From contig JBBBWG010005435.1 in NCBI GenBank assembly GCA_037176905.1, forward strand, positions 3,742 through 28,000: a stretch of DNA of 24,259 bases, read 5' to 3'. The notes under the pieces were generated by a model. The model did not search any database. It was not told the DNA's origin and saw only the letters and a list, made by a program, of their open reading frames with translations. The DNA comes from Azolla pinnata (taxonomy: Eukaryota > Streptophyta > Polypodiopsida > Salviniales > Salviniaceae). A program made the translations under genes and the position numbers. This document shows, piece by piece, positions 1 to 9,180 of this stretch; the first letter of the stretch is position 1, and the number at the start of each line of letters is the position of its first letter.

Positions 1-188
1 GAATGTCTCAATGGTTCATGTATCCTAGTAACCCCAGAACTGCTCTACTCATCTTATTGTTGTTTTATTTTGATGTTATAGAAAGATTGCATATCTGTTT
101 TTGGATTAATGGAATTGAAAGGTCGTATAGAAGATTACCGATCTGTTTTACATAGAATTATTTTATCCAGTCTATTTACATTTCGCAG

Positions 189-475
189 GTTGCTGCGTAT
201 GACAAGTCGCAAGGAAAAATGTCCTTTTTTGATCCTTCGAGGCCAGATGATTTCATTTTCATTTCTGGAACAAAGGTATGGATTTTTCAGAAATGAAGAG
301 AGTTGTATGCAAGAGATTGTATGCTTGTTAACACGTGGATTTGCCTTCAATTCTTTGGCAGATGCGGAATTATGCCAAAGCGGGAGAGTCTCCACCTGAG
401 GGCTTTATGTGTCCAGGTGGCTGGAAGGTTTTGGTAGAGTACTATCAAAGTTTATCGACTTGGGAAACAAAGTAA
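189..475 (+). CDS. APS: ATP sulfurylase, 3' end (last two exons; gene begins outside window)
   Basis: ATP sulfurylase makes adenosine 5'-phosphosulfate from sulfate and ATP, the first step of sulfate assimilation; plants have plastid and cytosolic forms. Two exons are visible. Exon 189-275 follows a TTTCGCAG acceptor and encodes 29 residues beginning VAAYDKSQGK and ending DFIFISGTK before a GTATGG donor. Exon 362-475 follows a TTTGGCAG acceptor and encodes 37 residues with MRNYAKAGESPPEGFM, then GGWKVLVEYYQSL, then a TAA stop. Both junctions are phase 0. The ISGTK-MR...GE-PP-GFM...W-VL--YY-SL pattern is the C-terminal signature of plant and animal ATP sulfurylase domains. Bases 1-188 look like the preceding intron; no further exon was found there. 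The small last intron (276-361) contains a CACGTG at 332-337. The neighbour JAZ gene points towards it, tail to tail. I am confident of the family but not of the paralogue or compartment, because the N-terminus is missing. Confidence 0.9.
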
Positions 476-2086
476 AGCATTCATTACGTGCTTGCAATTT
501 GTGTCTCTTCTCTACTCACAAGCCTAGCTGCAGAAGTTGTACACGTTTCGCTGGTGTTTGAGGCACCCACCTAGCAACACTGCACATAATAATAAGTAGT
601 GAGTCAACATCGCGCTGACTGTAGCTAATATTTCTTTCAAATTGGATACAGAAATCTCTATATAAGCAGTGAGATCACTTTATATGAACATAAAAGTCAT
701 TTCCTTTAGTGTGCTTTTCAACAAATCAAACACTACAATTTCTGCAAAATCTTGGGCCCCTAGAAGTATGTATTTCTTTCTAGGATTCTGTATTGAATTA
801 CTGTTTTTCTGTCGGGGCTTCTAAATTTGGTGTCGTGTACAGCAGGATAAGATTTCTCAACCACCGATGTACGAATTATGATCCACATACAAGAACGAAT
901 GCGCATATTATTATACACTGTTGCACATGTGGAAGTGGGGAACCTTACTGATAACTACTATTCTCGACTTTGGCCCACATGGTAGGTGAGTCCCATGGGG
1001 TTTGTAGTGCGATGGCGAAATCGATCTTTTTTTTATGCCTAATCGATCTTTCGATGGGCAAATCGATCTTTTTCATGCCTAATCGATCTTTTTCATTATC
1101 ATTGGTATTAACCATCTTGTGATAGATAGATGAAGAGAATTCGTCCTTTAATTCATCCTTGGACTCAACATGCAGGCATTTTGTTTTGCTGTTTTGGAAT
1201 CCCATAAACAAATGCTCTATTTGTTGCTGAATACAACAGTCTTACCTACTCTTGAGATTTGGTCATGCCTGTCTTCGAGCACGTGCTATCAAAAATAACG
1301 TTACAGTGCATCCCATGTGTCTAATACTATTTGGACAATTATTGCTGACAGAACACTGTACATGAAAAAGTGCAGGCTTTGAAGATCCAACAAAGAAGAC
1401 GTAGATGGAACACTCCATAATAGTATATAGACATTTTTCCGAGTCAAAAAAGGATTCTGGCTACTTCTCAGGATTATTTCTTGCTGATCCAATGCATAAG
1501 TGGGGGCTTTAAGAGTTGATTCAGAAACTGTATTGACAAATTGAAGGATCTAAGAGCATTATGTCACACAAGCTATATACAAGATGTAGTTCTACCACAA
1601 CACAAAACGTCTAAAAGCAGCTCGTACCCTCTTTTCATGCCAGAGGGGGGGGTTCGTCTCTTCAGAAACAACAAACTGGAGTTTACTTGAGAGCTTTGAG
1701 AAGCACATGTTCTCATTGGGCGTAGAAACCCAAATCAAGACTCTGGCATTTTGGATAAAAGCCAAAATTTGCTTAGCGGTTTGGGAAAAGTACAGACCAG
1801 ACACTGACTTGGGATCTCTGGGTTAGTAGTGTCTTTTAAGCATTAGGGTGGGAGTCAGGGAGCTATTAGCATATTATTTTGCATTTTGCAGGGTGCAGAG
1901 AGGAAAACGGTAGTAATCAAGGGTTCTTCATAACAAAGCGTGGAAATTATTTTTCACATACACGATACACATCCAAGGCATCCTCCCAATGCTGGCTTCG
2001 TATCTTAAACCCGCTGCCAAGAATGTTTTTCATGAATACTCTTTCATACTTTGTCTTACACACCATTTTTCCTTCCTGCTCATTTG
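476..2086. other. Intergenic region between convergent ATP sulfurylase and JAZ genes
   Basis: This stretch should hold the 3' UTRs of both convergent genes. No open frame here looks like a protein. A small AT-rich repeat patch lies at about 1018-1096, and a palindromic CACGTG (G-box) is at 1280-1285. I see no RNA gene or transposon ends. Confidence 0.5.
1018..1096. repeat. Short direct repeats of AATCGATCTTTTT
   Basis: The word AATCGATCTTT occurs four times in about 80 bases, twice followed by CATGCCT/TATGCCT and once by a CGATGGGC variant. It looks like a small decayed tandem array in the JAZ/ATP sulfurylase intergenic region. No function is suggested. Confidence 0.7.
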
Positions 2087-4309
2087 TTATAGCTTATCAC
2101 TTATACTGCTTATGCCAGCAGACGAAGCCTCTATGCATTGCTTCTTGCTACTGTAAATTGGATTTGAAGTTTCCGGTTTCCCGTTGCTAAGACTGCATTC
2201 TCCTTCTTTGCATTCTCTCTTTTCACCTTCTTCTTCAATCATCTGCTGCTTTTCTTGAGCCCTGTTCATTCATCAATTTGTATCTTTGAGTGTGTTTGCC
2301 CAACCACTAACTAGCTGTGTGCTACACACTTAAAAACAACACAACGATCTAGAGACTTCATGGAGAAATATGATACCTGTCCTTCCTCTTCTCTAGGAAG
2401 CGTGCTAGCGATGCCTTTCTTGCATACGGAAGTTCTGCAAATGCATATCCAGTTAGTGGCCTTGATGACAACCCCATACATACACAGACATATCCGCGTC
2501 TTATACTATCCAATACTATACATTATTGATTGGTACCTATTCCAGCTTGTGGTCGTCTTACTGCAGTTGCAGTCTGTGGTTTAACCTCCGGCATGGCACT
2601 AGTTGCAGGAGTAGAAGAAACTGACAGACTAAGTGGTGACTTTGATGCTGTTGCAGCTGGTGAGCTGAATCCATTTGGAGTTATGTGGTTAATGGTGCTG
2701 GTATTACAGTTGGTGGTGGGCGAGGCAGCCATCACATGAGGAGTTGCCTTCTCTTTCTCTCTTTCTACAGTTCGAGTAGGAGGACTTCTCACACAGTCTG
2801 AATCCCCAGCCAGAACCATGATGGCGTGAGCCTGAATCACGATGAACAAATGATTTACCATCACACAACAGGCAAAATCTCCTACAAACATTACATATAT
2901 GTGCCATTCCCCTACCTCGAGATCTATTACATATAATCCATATGATTTTCTGGGTTATGTACCTTATCTGCAGGCACATCATCATAGACATTTACATTCC
3001 CAGAATAGAAGATTGTAAGCTGTGCTTTGTTCTGGTTGATCTGTCTGTAAATGACAGTGTGTTAGAGATGGCTGGCAGTACTGTTATGTGATGATTCTTA
3101 AAATCTGCAAAGGCATACCTGGGAATGGTTGCTGCTTGTGGCAAGCTGAAATCTGCTGCACTAAAGCTATAGCTATGCGATGACGATGATGCAAAAGAAG
3201 GGTCATGCTCCTGATTCTGGAGACATGGACTCCTCGTGCCTCTATGACCTGTAAAGATGGATAGACGTCATGAGATTAGACCCCAGAAATATACCATGAT
3301 CACAGCATCAGGAGTTACATATGTATCAGCAGGGAATTAGGGATCTGGATAGCATCAGCAGGCATCCGATATATATGTATGCATTACACAGGGGCATTGC
3401 TATACTTGATTCCAAAATCAGGGTTCCAGTACAAAATTATGGTCATATTGGCTTCAGATTGAGGGCTTTTTGAGTCTTCCGAGCTTGATACCCGATGAAA
3501 TGGGAATGAAGTAGAGTACATGAAATTTCCAAATAGCATAAACACAGAATCACCACAAGGGCTTTTTGGGTCTTCCGAGCTTGATACCCGAGTGAAATGG
3601 GAATGAAGAGTACATGAAATTTCCAAATAGAATGAACACAGAATAACAACAGACACACACATACATTGGAATAACCCGGTTGCTTTGATACAAACAAAAA
3701 AAAGAGGGGGTTTTGAGATCACCAACGCCCCCCGCATCTATATACGGATCTTGAGACAAGGGCAGAGGGCTTGAGACACGGAGTCTCTGATTGCACCACA
3801 CAGGCACAGCAAAAAAAAAACCCCTCTTTCTCTCTCTCTCTCTCTCTCTCTCTGATTCCCCAAACCCTACCATGGATATATGTGGATGTTGTGTTACAAG
3901 CGTACGCAAAAGATGGAAAGATCTACGTATTTGTGGAAACACCCAGAACCGAAAGCGTACAACACGAGAGAATCGGTCCAAAGAACGCAAATCCCTATGA
4001 ATTCCCACAACTACGTGGACAGATCTCTCTCCCTCCCTCTCTCTCTCTCTCCCTTGTGAGTGCGTGGCTTGATTCGGAGAAATAAGGAGGAGCGAAATGG
4101 AGGGGGTCACAAGGCGTCGAGTAAACGGAAGGAAGGAAGGAAAGAAGGGGGCCTAGCGTACCTCCCATCTGTTGATCGAAGATGTGCTTGAGAGCCATGG
4201 ACTGCGTCTCGCGGGCGCGCAGAGACATGGAGGGGAGGGGAGGGGGGCGGAGCATGGCGAGCTGCGGATCTCTGTCCTTGTCGTCGCCGGGCTTGTGCAG
4301 GGGATGCAT
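2087..4309 (-). CDS. JAZ: JAZ protein (TIFY/ZIM and Jas motifs), six coding exons
   Basis: JAZ proteins are nuclear repressors of MYC-type bHLH factors and are destroyed through SCF-COI1 when jasmonate (or dn-OPDA in bryophytes) is present. Exons on the minus strand: 4309-4162, 3248-3119, 3044-2963, 2831-2537, 2434-2377, 2261-2087. All introns are GT-AG, phases run 1,2,0,1,2, and the total is 888 nt (295 aa plus stop). Exon 3 carries QLTIFYSGNVNVYDDVPADK, the TIFY core; exon 4 opens AHAIMVLAGDSD, completing the ZIM domain. Exon 5 ends the Jas degron with ELPYARKASLARFLEKRKDR, split by an intron directly after the final R as in classical JAZ genes. Exon 4 is Ser/Thr/Pro-rich and includes PLSLSVS, only loosely like an EAR motif. 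Exon 6 does not supply the usual X5-PY end. I chose ATG 4309 because it is the only in-frame ATG after the stop at 4496-4498; a poly-Gln run (CAG repeats) lies just upstream in frame, so an unseen 5' coding exon is possible. PEAPOD is unlikely: no PPD domain, and the Jas basic residues are intact. Confidence 0.9.
2262..2376 (-). other. Jas intron of the JAZ gene
   Basis: This 115 bp intron splits the Jas motif directly after KRKDR, matching the position of the conserved Jas intron known from JAZ genes of other plants. If it were retained, translation would add RYHISP-like residues and then hit TGA, giving a protein cut off just after the degron core. Retention of this intron is a known source of stable JAZ variants in Arabidopsis; here it is an inference only. 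Confidence 0.7.
3463..3653. repeat. 96 bp tandem duplication in JAZ intron 1
   Basis: Two near-identical copies begin GGGCTTTTTGRGTCTTCCGAG at 3463 and 3559 (period 96). Both continue through GAGCTTGATACCCG, GAAATGGGAATGAAG and ACATGAAATTTCCAAATAG to AACACAGAAT. They differ by a few substitutions and short indels, so the duplication is fairly recent. It lies wholly within JAZ intron 1 (3249-4161). Confidence 0.9.
3828..4052. repeat. Two (CT)n microsatellites in JAZ intron 1
   Basis: CT runs occupy about 3828-3854 and 4023-4052. On the coding (minus) strand they read GA. They account for the Ser-Leu and Arg-Glu reading frames seen across this intron, which are not genes. Confidence 0.9.
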
Positions 4310-4500
4310 CGGCTGCTGCTGCTGCTGCTGCTGCAGAGGCGGAGAGCGGAGCTCGAGAGGCCCGGCTATGGAGTTCTCCTCTGCTTCTTCTTCTTCTTCT
4401 TCCTTCCTTCTTCTTCTTCTTCTTCTTCTGTTCTTCTCGCAGAGAAAATTTTGACTTGAAATTCCTCTTCTTCTTCTTTCTGCATGTACTTGAGCTTATC
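4310..4500 (-). promoter_or_regulatory. Probable JAZ 5' UTR / proximal promoter with CAG and GAA repeats
   Basis: Immediately upstream of the JAZ start the minus strand has eight CAG units followed upstream by two GAA/GGAA runs. This fits a purine-rich 5' UTR. The frame in phase with the ATG stays open to a TAA at 4496-4498 but has no start codon, so I treat it as untranslated. No TATA box could be assigned with confidence. Confidence 0.45.
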
Positions 4501-5040
4501 CCCAATATATGCCCATGCCATGCATGCGCACATGCACCATGCCATGCCATGCCATGCCATGCATGAAATGCATGTGCGCATGCAATGTGTGTGGGCCATG
4601 TGTGTTTGTGTGTGCGTATGTGTAATGTGTCTGGGTGTCTGTGTCTATGTGCATGTGCATGTGTATGTGTGCATGTGCATGTGCATGTGTGCATGTGCAT
4701 GTGCATGTGTGTGGATGCATGAGTGTATGTGTGCATGTGCATGTGCATGTGTATGTGTGCATGTGCATGTGCATGTGCATGTGCATGTGTGTGTGTATGT
4801 GTGCATGTGCATGTGCATGTGCATGTGTGTGTGCATGCTAGGCTTCAACATGTATGTGTGCGTGCGCATGTGTATGTGTGCATGTGCATGTGTGTGGATG
4901 CATGAGTGCGCTTCAACATGTATATGTGTGTGTGTGTGCATGTGTATGTGTGTGTATGTGTGTGTTTGTGTATGTGTATGTGCGTGCATGAGCGTGCTTC
5001 AACATGCATATGTGCACGCATGTATGTATGCATGTGTGGC
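4500..5040. repeat. CATG / CATGTG microsatellite array upstream of JAZ
   Basis: It begins as CCATG units (4512-4563) and becomes an alternating purine-pyrimidine array of GCATGTGCATGTG with TATGTG variants. More than twenty CATGTG hexamers fall between about 4640 and 4900. A spacer word GCTTCAAC(ATG) recurs near 4842, 4911, 4997 and 5044, showing a loose higher-order organisation. The array begins about 190 bp upstream of the JAZ start codon. Confidence 0.95.
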
Positions 5041-5049
5041 TGTGCTTCA

Positions 5050-5250
5050 ACCTGGATGGATGGATAGATGGATGGATGGATAGATGGATGGATGGATGAA
5101 TGGATGAATGGATGGATGGATGGATGGATGGATGGATGAATGGATGGATGTAGGCATGTCTGTAGGTGTGGATGGATGGATGGATGCATGTATGCATGTA
5201 GGTGTGGATGGATGGATGTAGGCATGCATGTAGGTGTGGATGAATGGATT
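5050..5250. repeat. (GGAT)n microsatellite with GTAGGTGT spacers
   Basis: Tandem TGGA/GGAT units with GATA and GAAT variants run from about 5052 to 5140. They are then interrupted three times by a TAGGCATG or GTAGGTGTGGATGG word. The long Ile-His-Pro-Ser frame on the minus strand is just this repeat in translation. Confidence 0.95.
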
Positions 5251-5289
5251 TGTGGTTGCGTGCATGTATCATTGCGTGCATGATTGTGT

Positions 5290-5592
5290 CCGGACATGTA
5301 TGTATGTATCTCTGTGTGTGTGTATGTATGCATGTATGTATGTATGTGTGTATGTGTGTATGTATGCATGTATGTATGTATGCATGTATGTATGTATGTG
5401 TGTGTATGTGTGTATGTATGTATGTATGCGTATGTCTGTGCATCGTCTATGTATGGCTGCATGTATCATCGCATGTATGTATGTATGGCTGCATGTACCA
5501 TTGTGTGTATGTATGCATGCATGCGTATGTGTGTGCATGCGTGTATGTATGGCTGCATGTATCATTGTGTGTGTGAATGTATGTATGAGTGT
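5290..5592. repeat. (TATG)n microsatellite with higher-order TATGGCTGCATGTA units
   Basis: TATG, TGTG and CATG tetramers dominate. From about 5450 a longer unit, TATGGCTGCATGTAYCAT, appears three times, so part of the tract has amplified as a larger block. Confidence 0.95.
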
Positions 5593-5649
5593 CTGACTGT
5601 TAGCAGCAGCACTGGCCCCATACATGCAGAAGACCACGCATTCGATGCC

Positions 5650-6135
5650 AACACCCACCATCACCATCATCATCATCATCACCACCATCACCACCACCAC
5701 CATCACCATCATCGTCATCATCATCATCATCATCCTGATCACCACCATCGTCATCATCACGACTAGCACCACCATCATCATCGCGATCAGCATCATCATC
5801 AACAACATTAGCAGCATCACCAACAACAAGAGCATCATGATCATCACCATCATGATCATCATCATCATCTCATCATCAACATCAGTAGCAACATCATCAT
5901 CAACAGCAGTAGTAGCATCATCATCAACAACAATAGCAGCATCATCGTCAACAGCAGTAGCAACATCATCATCAACAGCAGTAGTAGCATCATCATCAAC
6001 AGCAGTAGCAGCATCACCAACAACAAGAGCATCATCAACAACACCATCATCATCATCAACAACAAGAGCAGCAGCAGTAGCAGCATCACCAGCAACAACA
6101 GGAGCATCAACACCATCATCATCATCATCATCGCA
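5650..6135. repeat. CAT/CAA/CAG trinucleotide array
   Basis: About 480 bases of CAT, CAC, CAA, CAG and TAG triplets. The first third is nearly pure CAT/CAC. The later part is built from a longer motif around ATCATCATCAACAGCAGTAGTAGC repeated several times. Strand composition is reversed relative to the TG-rich arrays on its left. His, Ile and Ser runs in the frames are repeat artefacts. Confidence 0.95.
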
Positions 6136-6472
6136 ATGAACAGTAAAAGGAAAGAGCGCACATGTTCATAAAACATGTGGTGGTGGTAGCAGCGGTGGCT
6201 GGGCCTGATCTTTATTTTATTGTATTTTATTTGATTAAAAGAAAAAATCGTTCGCCTGCAGAAAAATACAGACAGACAGACTTGGGCATGGACACAGACA
6301 CAACTAGCAATCCGGAGCAGTCGAGAAACAGGGAGTGAGAACAACGTGCCCATCGCACAAATTCGGCCAGAGCGCACTGCAGGATTCGATCTGTATCTGC
6401 TGTCGTCCTCACCGCCGGATTGTTTTTCGGTTCGCTTCGATCGACGAGTCTTTCGCAGAGAAGATTCGTCGC

Positions 6473-6503
<31 letters not shown>

Positions 6504-6744
6504 GACCACAGGCAGCAGCGAGAAAGAAGAAGAAGAAGAAGAAGAAGAGATGCTCAGCATGCAGATCGTGCAAGTCAGCTTCTGTATTGATCGATCGATC
6601 GGGGAGGATTCAAACGATGCTCGATCCGCAGATCGAAGAAGCAGATCGATCGGAAACGATCCTTCCTTCCTTCCTTCTGACCATTAAAACAGAAGAAGGA
6701 GACTAAAAAAGACTCTGTATATGTATATGTATATGTAGATGTAG

Positions 6745-6777
<33 letters not shown>

Positions 6778-7335
6778 AATTTTGTTTTTTTATTTCCTGT
6801 TTTGCACAGAAACCCCATCCTACTTCTTTCAGTTTTGTTTGGCTTTTTTGCTCTTGCAATTCCCCAACCACATTTTGAGCACATGTCTGTGACTGTATCA
6901 AACATGTATTCACAAAAAGAAGAAACACAGAAGCATTTTTTCCCCCATCCCATCTCCGAAGAACCATTTCGCAATCACTTTCTCTTTCCCTTCTCTTTTC
7001 TCCTTTCCCAAACCTTTCCTTTCCTTTTTAATTTATTGTATTCTCTTCTTGTGTTTGCGTTTCTTCGAATGCCATCCCCTCGAATTATCGATCGGAAGCT
7101 TTTGAACCATGTGATCCAATTCTCCACGCGCATCGGCATCGCCCGCGATCGCGATCGTTCCCTTTTTTCTTCTTCGTCGATCGATCGCCTCTTTTTTGCT
7201 TTTGTTTTTTCGCTTTGATTCTTCGCCCTCGTTCGAAGGCGGGGGAGGATTTCGGGCACGAATCGCACATGTGCGCCAGATCTGGTCTCAATGAGATAAT
7301 TGCTTGTCTGCTTCTTCTTCCTCTTCTGCTTCTTC
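6136..7335. other. Mixed non-genic stretch with several small microsatellites
   Basis: No supported gene. Small repeats include (GCAA)n at about 6472-6500, (GAA)n at about 6526-6549, GATC runs near 6588-6602, and an ATGTAT array at about 6717-6776. Around 7085-7200 there are many ATCGAT and GCGATCGC palindromes. It separates two oppositely oriented trinucleotide arrays. Confidence 0.6.
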
Positions 7336-8072
7336 TAATGATGACAATTATTATGATGATGGTGGTGAAGATGATGATGACGATGATTATGATGATAATT
7401 ATGATGATGATGGTGATGATGATGATGACAGTGATTATGATCATGATGGTGATGGTGATGATGATTATGACCATGATTATGATGATGATGATGCTGATCA
7501 TTATGATGATGATGATGTTGTTGTTGATGATGATGATGATTATGACAATGATGATGATGATGATGATGATGGTGATGATGGTGGTGGTGATGATGATGAT
7601 GATGATGATGATGGTGATGATGGTGGTGATGATGATGATGATGACGATGATTATGATGATAATTATGATGATGATGATGGTGATGATGATGGTGATTATG
7701 ATAATGATTATGACGATGATGGTGGTGATTATGATGATGATGATGATGATGGTGGTGGTGATGATGGTGGTGGTGATAATGATGATGATGAAGATGATTG
7801 TGATGATAATTATGATGATGATGATGGTGATGATGATGATGATTATGACAATGATTATGACGATGATGGTGGTGATTATGATGATGATGATGATGTTGAT
7901 GATGACAATGATGATGATGATGGTGATGATGATGACAATGATTATGATGATGATGGTGGTGGTGATGACAATGATGATGATGGGATGATGATGATGATGA
8001 TGATGGTGATGATGATGTTGATTATGATGATGATGATGGTGATTATGATGATGATGGTGGTGATACTGCGCA
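7336..8072. repeat. Very long (GAT)n array, about 730 bp
   Basis: A nearly uninterrupted run of GAT/GGT/TAT/GAC triplets. Internal blocks such as GATGATTATGATGATAATTATGATGATGAT recur at about 7383, 7647 and 7794, which indicates that larger segments were also duplicated. One frame gives about 240 residues of Asp-rich protein and another Met-rich protein. Neither has flanking coding character, so it is not called as a gene. Confidence 0.95.
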
Positions 8073-9180
8073 TCTGTGCGACGACTTGTATTATTTTGAT
8101 CGGGGATCGAATGCGCGTGTTTCTTGTTCTCTCTTTTCTCTCATTCCTTTTTTCTTTCTCGTTTTCCTCTAAAGAAAAGAGTCCTTCCATTCATTAGCTA
8201 TGTCTTGTATCTAATCGAGACCTTCGATTCAAAATCCTACAACTACAACAACTTCTGAACCTTTGAATTATTTGCACTTCATAGATCTAAATACCTTCAC
8301 ATTTGAGAATGTACTGTAAAGTGCTCAACTCATGACCTCTTAGTCCTTCTTTCTTTCTTTCTTTTTCTTTCTTTCTTTCTCTTTTTCTTCTCCTTCTTTC
8401 TTTCTTTCCTTTTCCCTTTTTGCTTTCTTCTTCTTTGTTCTTGGGAGCAAAAAAAAGAAGAAGAGAGGGGCAATCAGAACATGAGGGACATCGAATGCGC
8501 TCGTTTGTTTGTATCGCGATTCGATCCACGGTTTACGCCACCACGTTCATATTTGCTCGCACATTTTTAAGGGTCTCGCGGGAGCTTCCACGCCTTTTTT
8601 TTTTCTCACCAGAACATTCAAGAGACAAAAAGAAAAAGAGAGAGAGAGAGAGAGAGAAAGAGAAAGAAGTCTCGGAACGGCATGTGGTAGGTTCCACATA
8701 ATCAAATGAAATCAACGAATCGATTGATCGATCGATCGATATGTGTGTGTGTGTGTCTGTGTGTGTGTGTGTGTGAAAATGCCGTGAATTCTTTTAGTGT
8801 TTCCATTCTCATGTTTTCGCCGAGGGTTTTAGGGTTGATTAACTGACGATTAACTTAGTCAGTGTTTTCTTTTTAATGATTTCGCTCTATATACATATAT
8901 ATATATGTATGTATATGTATATATAGATGTATATGTATATGTATATATACATTGATATATATATATAATATATTTATTAGTATTGTATGCAATAAACCAT
9001 GTTGGTCCTTTAAGCTGCCATTTTTCACCCATGTGTATACTGTATATATACAGATAGATAGATATATATATAAAAATTTACAAGGGATCTGAAGGTCTTA
9101 GTTCCCAACATGTAACTTGCATTTTTTGCCTCTGATGCTCTCTGGACCACCACCATCACCATCACCATCACCATCACCAG
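8073..9180. repeat. Cluster of short microsatellites (CTTT, GA, ATCG, GT, AT, CCATCA)
   Basis: The tracts are (CTTT)n about 8346-8408, (GA)n about 8637-8660, ATCG units about 8722-8740, (GT)n 8741-8776, AT/ATGTAT about 8888-8970 and 9040-9072, and CCATCA units about 9146-9178. Nothing between them looks coding. Confidence 0.9.

Noticed and set aside
109..399. 96-codon plus-strand frame at the left end
   Set aside because: It is in the wrong frame for the ATP sulfurylase exons at 189-275 and 362-475 and crosses their introns.
3463..3653. CRISPR-like array
   Set aside because: Only two 96 bp copies with no spacer structure; it is a simple tandem duplication in a plant intron.
3550..4110. 186-codon minus-strand frame overlapping JAZ intron 1
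   Set aside because: It spans the GA repeats and the 96 bp duplication and lies inside an intron defined by matching exon phases.
4484..5596. Several Cys/Met/Val-rich or His/Thr/Ile-rich open frames of 100-200 codons
   Set aside because: They are translations of CATGTG, GGAT and TATG arrays, open in many frames at once because the repeats lack stop triplets.
5624..6560. Ser/Thr/Ile-rich and Leu/Met-rich frames on opposite strands
   Set aside because: They come from the CAT/CAA/CAG array and show no domain, splice structure or flanking coding bias.
7304..8197. Long Asp-rich open frame on the plus strand
   Set aside because: It is the GAT microsatellite read in one frame; the other plus-strand frame is Met-rich over the same bases and no normal coding sequence flanks it.
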